Origin: Nitrospira sp.
Lineage (GTDB): Bacteria > Nitrospirota > Nitrospiria > Nitrospirales > Nitrospiraceae
DNA length: 10,317 nt
Assembly (NCBI GenBank): GCA_030456405.1
Contig: JAKDNQ010000069.1
Span: 1-10,317 of the forward strand
Reading direction: 5' to 3'
Positions 6,817 to 10,317 of this stretch are shown one piece after another (positions within the stretch are counted from its first letter, which is position 1; the number at the start of each line of letters is the position of its first letter). The notes beneath the pieces were generated by a model. That model did no database searches and had not been told where the DNA came from. It worked only from the letters and a program-made list of their open reading frames with translations. A program made the position numbers and the translations under genes.

Positions 6817-7251
6817 ATGAGCGCTGTCGTTGCCAGCTTCAGAGGATTCGTGCGAACAACTTTCATGAGGGTAAGAATTGCGTATCTTAGAGGCCTTTGG
6901 GGACACAAATTGCATCCGACTGTATTAATTTCCTTCTCCGCCTATCTAGACAGAACAAATCCCAAAGGGGTTTGTATCGGGGCGTATACCGTCATCACTC
7001 GAGGGGCTGTGGTCCTGTCACATGACTACACGCGCAGTGTCAGTTCGAAGACTCACGTCGGAAGGAATTGCCTCATAGGAGTCAATGCCATCATCATGCC
7101 GGGCGTCACGATCGGCGATGAGGTCGTGGTGGGAGCAGGGGCCGTGGTGACACGCGACGTGCCCAGCAATAGTCTCGTAGTCGGAAATCCCGCGCAGGTG
7201 ATTGGTCAGATCAGAACGAGTGTGTACGGACGAATCATTGAGAAGATGTGA
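6817..7251 (+). CDS. Hexapeptide-repeat acyltransferase
   Basis: The 144-aa product has a short basic N-terminal helix (to about residue 30) and then left-handed beta-helix repeats: 'GVCIGAYTVITRGAVVLSHD' with catalytic-type His69, 'VGRNCLIGVNAIIMPGVTIG', 'DEVVVGAGAVVTRDVPSNSL' and 'VVGNPAQVIG'. Such small proteins form trimers and transfer an acetyl or related acyl group from CoA to a sugar hydroxyl or amine in the cytoplasm. Its sequence 'HPTVLISFSAYLDRTNPKGV' matches the type found in capsule and EPS loci rather than serine acetyltransferase. The ATG at 6817 is preceded by a weak GAGAGA site. It leads an apparent three-gene operon, 32 bases before the glycosyltransferase. The exact acceptor is unknown. 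Confidence 0.9.
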   Translation: MSAVVASFRGFVRTTFMRVRIAYLRGLWGHKLHPTVLISFSAYLDRTNPKGVCIGAYTVITRGAVVLSHDYTRSVSSKTHVGRNCLIGVNAIIMPGVTIGDEVVVGAGAVVTRDVPSNSLVVGNPAQVIGQIRTSVYGRIIEKM

Positions 7252-7283
7252 ATGAGGGTATGTAAGATCCTTGGGATATACGG

Positions 7284-8402
7284 ATGCCGGAAAAGAAATG
7301 CATCGTCATGGTCGGCCCATCAACAAGCTCGCAAGGCGGAATCGCCTCGGTCGTCATGAGCTGGAAGAGTGCCGGGCTATTTGAGCGATGGCCCATCACC
7401 TACCTCGAGACACACGTAGAAGGGAGCAAGCTCGATAAGCTCCGTGTGGGGATTTCTGCCTTGCTGCGTTTTCTGCTCTTGTTGGCCTCGAATAAGGTTG
7501 CTTGCGTGCACCTGCATGTCGCTAGGCGCGTAAGCTTTTGGCGAAAATCGGTATTTGCTTTGACTGCTCTCGTGTTGCGCCGTCCGGTGCTGCTCCATAT
7601 TCATAGCGGAGGCTTTCCCTCATTTTTCCATGATGAATGTAATTGGTTACAGAAACGATTCATCAGGTTCGTACTGAGTCAGGCTGACCAACTCATCGTT
7701 CTCTCAAAGGCCTGGCACGAGACCCTCCGTCCGATCTCGATAAATCGCAGGATTACCGTCATCGAAAATTTCGTCGCGCCGCCTGCGCACGTGCCCGATG
7801 ACGCGGCACGTAGTAAGCATTATATTCTATTTCTCGGTTTATTGAATCGAGACAAAGGTTTCTACGATTTGCTTGAAGCTATTGCGCCACTCTGCGAAGA
7901 ATTCCCGTCTCTCATGCTCGTGTGCGGCGGCAAGGGCAATCAGGATGAAGTGCTTGAACGCATTAGGCGGCTGCGACTCGAAAGCCATGTCAATCTACTA
8001 GGCTGGGTTTCTGGTCAATCCAAGGATGGCTGGTTGTCTCGAGCTTCCTTCTTCGTATTGCCGTCTTATGTAGAGGGCATGCCTATGGGAATACTAGAAG
8101 CGATGGCATGGGGGTTACCAGTCATATCGACCAAGACTGGGTGCATGCCTGACGTGATCGAACATCGACGTGAAGGTCTTCTCATAGAGCCGGGAGACAT
8201 TGGCGGATTACGAGATGCAATGCGCAAATTACTTCGGAATGACGAGGAGCGTGGACGTATGGGTCTTGCTGCACGAAGCAAGATCGACCGCGAATTTACT
8301 GCCAGGGCAATTCTGCCGCGAATAGACCGCCTCTACGAAAAATACTGCGAGAAACGAATCGAACCAATCGATGTCCTTTGCCTTACGAATAGAGAGGGTT
8401 AG
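7284..8402 (+). CDS. GT4-family glycosyltransferase
   Basis: The 372-aa, full-length GT-B enzyme begins 'MPEKKCIVMVGPSTSSQGGI', with the Gly-rich loop of the acceptor domain. Mid-protein strands are 'VACVHLHVARRVSFWRKS' and 'RPVLLHIHSGGF'. The donor half carries 'YILFLGLLNRDKGFYDLLEA', 'LMLVCGGKGNQDE', and the EX7E motif with Glu264 and Glu272 in 'VEGMPMGILEAMAWGLPVIS', then 'GLLIEPGD'. It should transfer a nucleotide-activated sugar to a growing lipid-linked oligosaccharide at the inner membrane, retaining the anomeric configuration. Its TAG stop directly touches the ATG of the next gene, so the two are probably co-translated. The start has only a weak ribosome site. Sugar and linkage cannot be told from sequence. 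Confidence 0.95.
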   Translation: MPEKKCIVMVGPSTSSQGGIASVVMSWKSAGLFERWPITYLETHVEGSKLDKLRVGISALLRFLLLLASNKVACVHLHVARRVSFWRKSVFALTALVLRRPVLLHIHSGGFPSFFHDECNWLQKRFIRFVLSQADQLIVLSKAWHETLRPISINRRITVIENFVAPPAHVPDDAARSKHYILFLGLLNRDKGFYDLLEAIAPLCEEFPSLMLVCGGKGNQDEVLERIRRLRLESHVNLLGWVSGQSKDGWLSRASFFVLPSYVEGMPMGILEAMAWGLPVISTKTGCMPDVIEHRREGLLIEPGDIGGLRDAMRKLLRNDEERGRMGLAARSKIDREFTARAILPRIDRLYEKYCEKRIEPIDVLCLTNREG

Positions 8403-9137
8403 ATGGGTGTGAAACGAATAGAGTTGCTGGGCGTGCCAGTTGACTGCGCCACCATGGATCAGGCCCTCGATTGGACTGATTCCATGATGAAGGGGCGCCA
8501 TCCGCGCACCATCCTCGCGGTGAATCCTGAAAAAGTGATGCGTGCCCAACAGGATGGCAAGCTCCTCGATCAACTCCGCGCCGCTGATCTGCTTATCCCT
8601 GACGGCATCGGCATCGTCCTCGCTGCGCGCATTTTAGGCTTAGGCCAGGCTGAGCGAGTCCCTGGCTCCGAACTGATGCCTAAGCTTTGCGAGCGAGCAG
8701 TTTCGAAGGGCTATACGGTTTTCCTTTTTGGGGCGAGCGCGGAGGTCAACCAGCAAGCCGTCGCGGTCTTACGTGATCGATATCCAGGAATTCGCATTGT
8801 TGGCTCCCATCATGGTTATGTGAAAGATGAGGACATGCCGGCAGTGATTACCCGCATTAACGCGTCTCAGCCGGACCTCCTATTCGTCGCTTTAGGAAGT
8901 CCACACCAAGAGCTATGGATGGCTCGCTATCTCCCTGAGCTGAAGGTGAAAGTCTGTCAAGGTGTGGGTGGCACTTTTGATGTTATCGCGGGCCGTGTGC
9001 GGCGTGCGCCAAAATTTTTCCGCTCCTTCCATTTGGAATGGTTCTACCGACTTGCGAGCAACCCTAGGCGTATCCGTCGCCAAACAGCCCTCCCGCTATT
9101 CGCCTTTCATGTTTTGAGAAAACGACTGATTGGGTGA
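8403..9137 (+). CDS. WecG/TagA/CpsF family glycosyltransferase
   Basis: The 244-aa length and motif order fit GT26: 'ILAVNPEKVM' (Thr36 just before it), 'LLIPDGIGIVLAARILG' with the conserved Asp67, 'VFLFGASAEV', 'PDLLFVALGSPHQELWM', 'GVGGTFDVIAGRVRRAPKFF' and 'HLEWFYRLASNPRRIRRQ'. Members move ManNAc, ManNAcA, glucose or related sugars from a UDP donor onto an undecaprenyl-linked first sugar; the Arg-rich tail helps membrane binding. It is therefore likely to add an early (second) sugar of the repeat unit. It is the last gene of the acyltransferase-GT4-GT26 operon and is followed after 34 bases by repeat copy 2. The precise sugar is not predictable, so no symbol is given. Confidence 0.96.
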   Translation: MGVKRIELLGVPVDCATMDQALDWTDSMMKGRHPRTILAVNPEKVMRAQQDGKLLDQLRAADLLIPDGIGIVLAARILGLGQAERVPGSELMPKLCERAVSKGYTVFLFGASAEVNQQAVAVLRDRYPGIRIVGSHHGYVKDEDMPAVITRINASQPDLLFVALGSPHQELWMARYLPELKVKVCQGVGGTFDVIAGRVRRAPKFFRSFHLEWFYRLASNPRRIRRQTALPLFAFHVLRKRLIG

Positions 9138-9171
9138 AGGTATGTGGAAGAGGTGAGGCATGGTGACTGCC

Positions 9172-9357
9172 GGCCCTAAACCCACTGATAGATTTAGCGT
9201 TTTCTCCTCCCCAGGCTTTATGCGCGCTCCTGCGCAGACCTGTCTCTCCATTGTATTTTAACAATTAGTTAACACAAACTTAAGACATCGTTGGCCCAGC
9301 GGAATGTGGGAATCAGTACAATTGAACGCCATTTATTAAGACCTATTCCTCCTGGTC
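9172..9357 (+). repeat. 186-bp direct repeat, copy 2
   Basis: This is the second copy of the block at 1091-1276, same orientation, about 95% identical by eye with no gaps. It fills most of the gap between the GT26 gene and the exosortase gene and ends 142 bases before the proposed exosortase start. That position fits an upstream regulatory region, and suggests this may be the original site and copy 1 the derived one. Differences between copies cluster in the left half; the stretch from the palindrome through 'AAACTTAAGACATCG' is unchanged. Confidence 0.93.
9258..9272. promoter_or_regulatory. Palindrome TTAAC-N5-GTTAA in repeat copy 2
   Basis: This has the same 15 bases as in copy 1, here about 228 bases before the proposed exosortase start. 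Its conservation between copies and its operator-like symmetry suggest a regulator site, but nothing in the window identifies the protein. Confidence 0.35.
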
Positions 9358-9359
9358 CT

Positions 9360-9375
9360 TGGCACTCAAGTTTCT
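9360..9375 (+). promoter_or_regulatory. Degenerate sigma-54-like site upstream of exosortase
   Basis: TGGCACTCAAGTTTCT has a perfect -24 half (TGGCAC), but the -12 half is TTTCT where TTGCT is expected, so the essential G is lost. It lies just outside repeat copy 2, about 125 bases before the exosortase start. Exosortase/EPS loci with PrsK/PrsR regulators do use sigma-54, which makes it worth noting, but the missing G keeps the call weak. Confidence 0.15.
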
Positions 9376-9499
9376 GGCCGACACCATGACACGGGCGCAG
9401 GCTTGGATTGGTGGACTCGGATTCGAATGGATGTGGCGATTCGCGCCCGCGGCTCGCCAATCGTCAGACAGACCTGCCGCGGTTCGCCTAATTGGAACA

Positions 9500-10317
9500 A
9501 TGGGTGATGGCATGAGCGCTTCTGGAATCGATACGGCTTCGAAAGTCGGTTCGCCGCTGGTGGACGGCAAGCCGTTGCTCACGTCCAGCTGGTGGCACAG
9601 AAACTGGTGGGTGGGTGTGGTTCTCTGCGCCGCGCTGTTGGGAGTGATTTACTACGAGGCGCTCGCATTCATGGTCGGCGTGTGGGTGGATGACGAGAAT
9701 TACAGTCATGGGTTCTTTGTGCCCGTCATCTCCTTATTCCTGATGTGGGCCAGGCGCGAGAAGCTACGGGCGTTGCAGCCGCGCGGATCGTGGTGGGGCC
9801 TATCGTTCATCCTGGTGGGCTTGGCATTGTATAGCCTGGGTGAATTGGGTACTCTTTTTATTCTCCTGGATCTGTCGTTCTGGTTCGTGTTGGTGGGCCT
9901 TTGTTGGGCTGCCTTGGGAGGGAAAATCCTTCGAGAGTTGAGCTTTCCACTCCTCTACCTCCTCACCATGATTCCGCTGCCGCAATTCCTCTTGCAAGGA
10001 CTCTCCGGCCAATTGCAGTTGCTCTCGTCCATGTTGGGGGTCGGGTGCCTGCAAGTCATCGGCGTCACCGCGTTCCGCGAGGGGAACGTGATCGATCTCG
10101 GCCCGATTCAATTGCAAGTCGTGGAAGCCTGTAGCGGCTTGAGATATCTCTTCCCCCTGATGTCGTTGTCGCTGCTCTGTGCCTACTTGTTCCAGGCGCC
10201 GATGTGGAAGCGTGCCGTGGTGTTTTTGTCCAGCATGCCGATCGCCATTCTCCTGAATGGCTTCCGCATCGGGGTCATCGGAGTGCTGGTCGAGGTGTAC
10301 GGGGGGGGGGCCGCCGA
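9500..10317 (+). CDS. xrtD: Exosortase, XrtD-like, 3' end missing
   Basis: The visible 272 residues form a polytopic inner-membrane protein. Exosortase marks in order are 'NYSHGFFVPVISLFLMW' (first conserved loop), several hydrophobic helices, 'VVEACSGLRYLFPL' with the catalytic Cys211, and 'LLNGFRIGVIG' with the conserved Arg256 near the edge. The 'EACSGLRYLFPL' and 'FRIGVIGVLV' wording is what I recall for VPLPA-CTERM-type XrtD, which often carries a C-terminal EpsI domain that would lie beyond the window. Exosortases are transpeptidase-like enzymes that process and anchor proteins with a PEP-CTERM-like tail, usually in EPS-producing Gram-negatives. The start is uncertain: in-frame ATGs occur at 9386, 9431, 9500 and 9512, and none has a strong ribosome site; 9500 has GGA five bases away. 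The last codons contain a ten-G run (10301-10310). Confidence 0.88.
   Translation, partial: MGDGMSASGIDTASKVGSPLVDGKPLLTSSWWHRNWWVGVVLCAALLGVIYYEALAFMVGVWVDDENYSHGFFVPVISLFLMWARREKLRALQPRGSWWGLSFILVGLALYSLGELGTLFILLDLSFWFVLVGLCWAALGGKILRELSFPLLYLLTMIPLPQFLLQGLSGQLQLLSSMLGVGCLQVIGVTAFREGNVIDLGPIQLQVVEACSGLRYLFPLMSLSLLCAYLFQAPMWKRAVVFLSSMPIAILLNGFRIGVIGVLVEVYGGGAA

Noticed and set aside
9386..9499. Longer N-terminus for the exosortase from the ATG at 9386
   Set aside because: It would add 38 residues of Arg/Gly/Trp-rich sequence unlike exosortase N-termini, without a ribosome site; kept only as an alternative.

Overview
The window looks like part of an exopolysaccharide (EPS) and exosortase locus from a Gram-negative environmental bacterium. 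Nitrospira (Nitrospirota) is the most likely genus. Three things suggest this: a truncated exosortase of the XrtD type at the right edge, a WecG/TagA/CpsF glycosyltransferase next to GT4 glycosyltransferases and hexapeptide acyltransferases, and a small palindromic element inside one acyltransferase. From memory, I associate that element (its translation contains 'MLKKSASGVLASL') with Nitrospira genomes. I could not check the genus call.

Layout from left to right. (1) Positions 1-929 hold the 3' part of a GT4 glycosyltransferase that begins before the window. (2) Positions 930-1456 hold no convincing gene. They contain an unrecognised 55-codon ORF, the first copy of a 186-bp direct repeat, and the decayed C-terminal end of an IS481-like transposase. 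(3) Positions 1457-3181 encode a lipoprotein with a right-handed beta-helix. (4) Around 3241-3320 lies a remnant of an IS3-like left end. (5) On the minus strand, convergent with the beta-helix gene, an 835-aa secreted protein (3360-5867) combines a fucolectin-type F5/8C domain, a CBM-like beta-sandwich and a glycoside-hydrolase-like TIM barrel. (6) Positions 5868-6207 hold nothing recognisable. (7) At 6208-6808 is a hexapeptide O-acetyltransferase pseudogene with several frameshifts, interrupted by a 206-bp MITE-like element (6418-6623). (8) An apparent operon follows: intact acyltransferase (6817-7251), GT4 glycosyltransferase (7284-8402) and WecG/TagA/CpsF transferase (8403-9137; its ATG directly abuts the preceding TAG). 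(9) The second copy of the 186-bp repeat (9172-9357) lies between this operon and the exosortase gene (9500-end).

Proposed joint function: the glycosyltransferases and acyltransferase build and decorate a lipid-linked EPS or capsular repeat unit. The beta-helix lipoprotein and the secreted lectin/hydrolase protein may bind or process that polymer outside the cytoplasm. The exosortase would handle proteins with a C-terminal sorting signal, which are often encoded with EPS loci. No target protein with a PEP-CTERM-like tail is visible here. The stretch between the two repeats has acquired and lost DNA repeatedly: two IS remnants, one MITE, one gene in decay and one isolated minus-strand gene. 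The repeats at its edges are the most notable structural signal. I see no rRNA, tRNA or CRISPR array.
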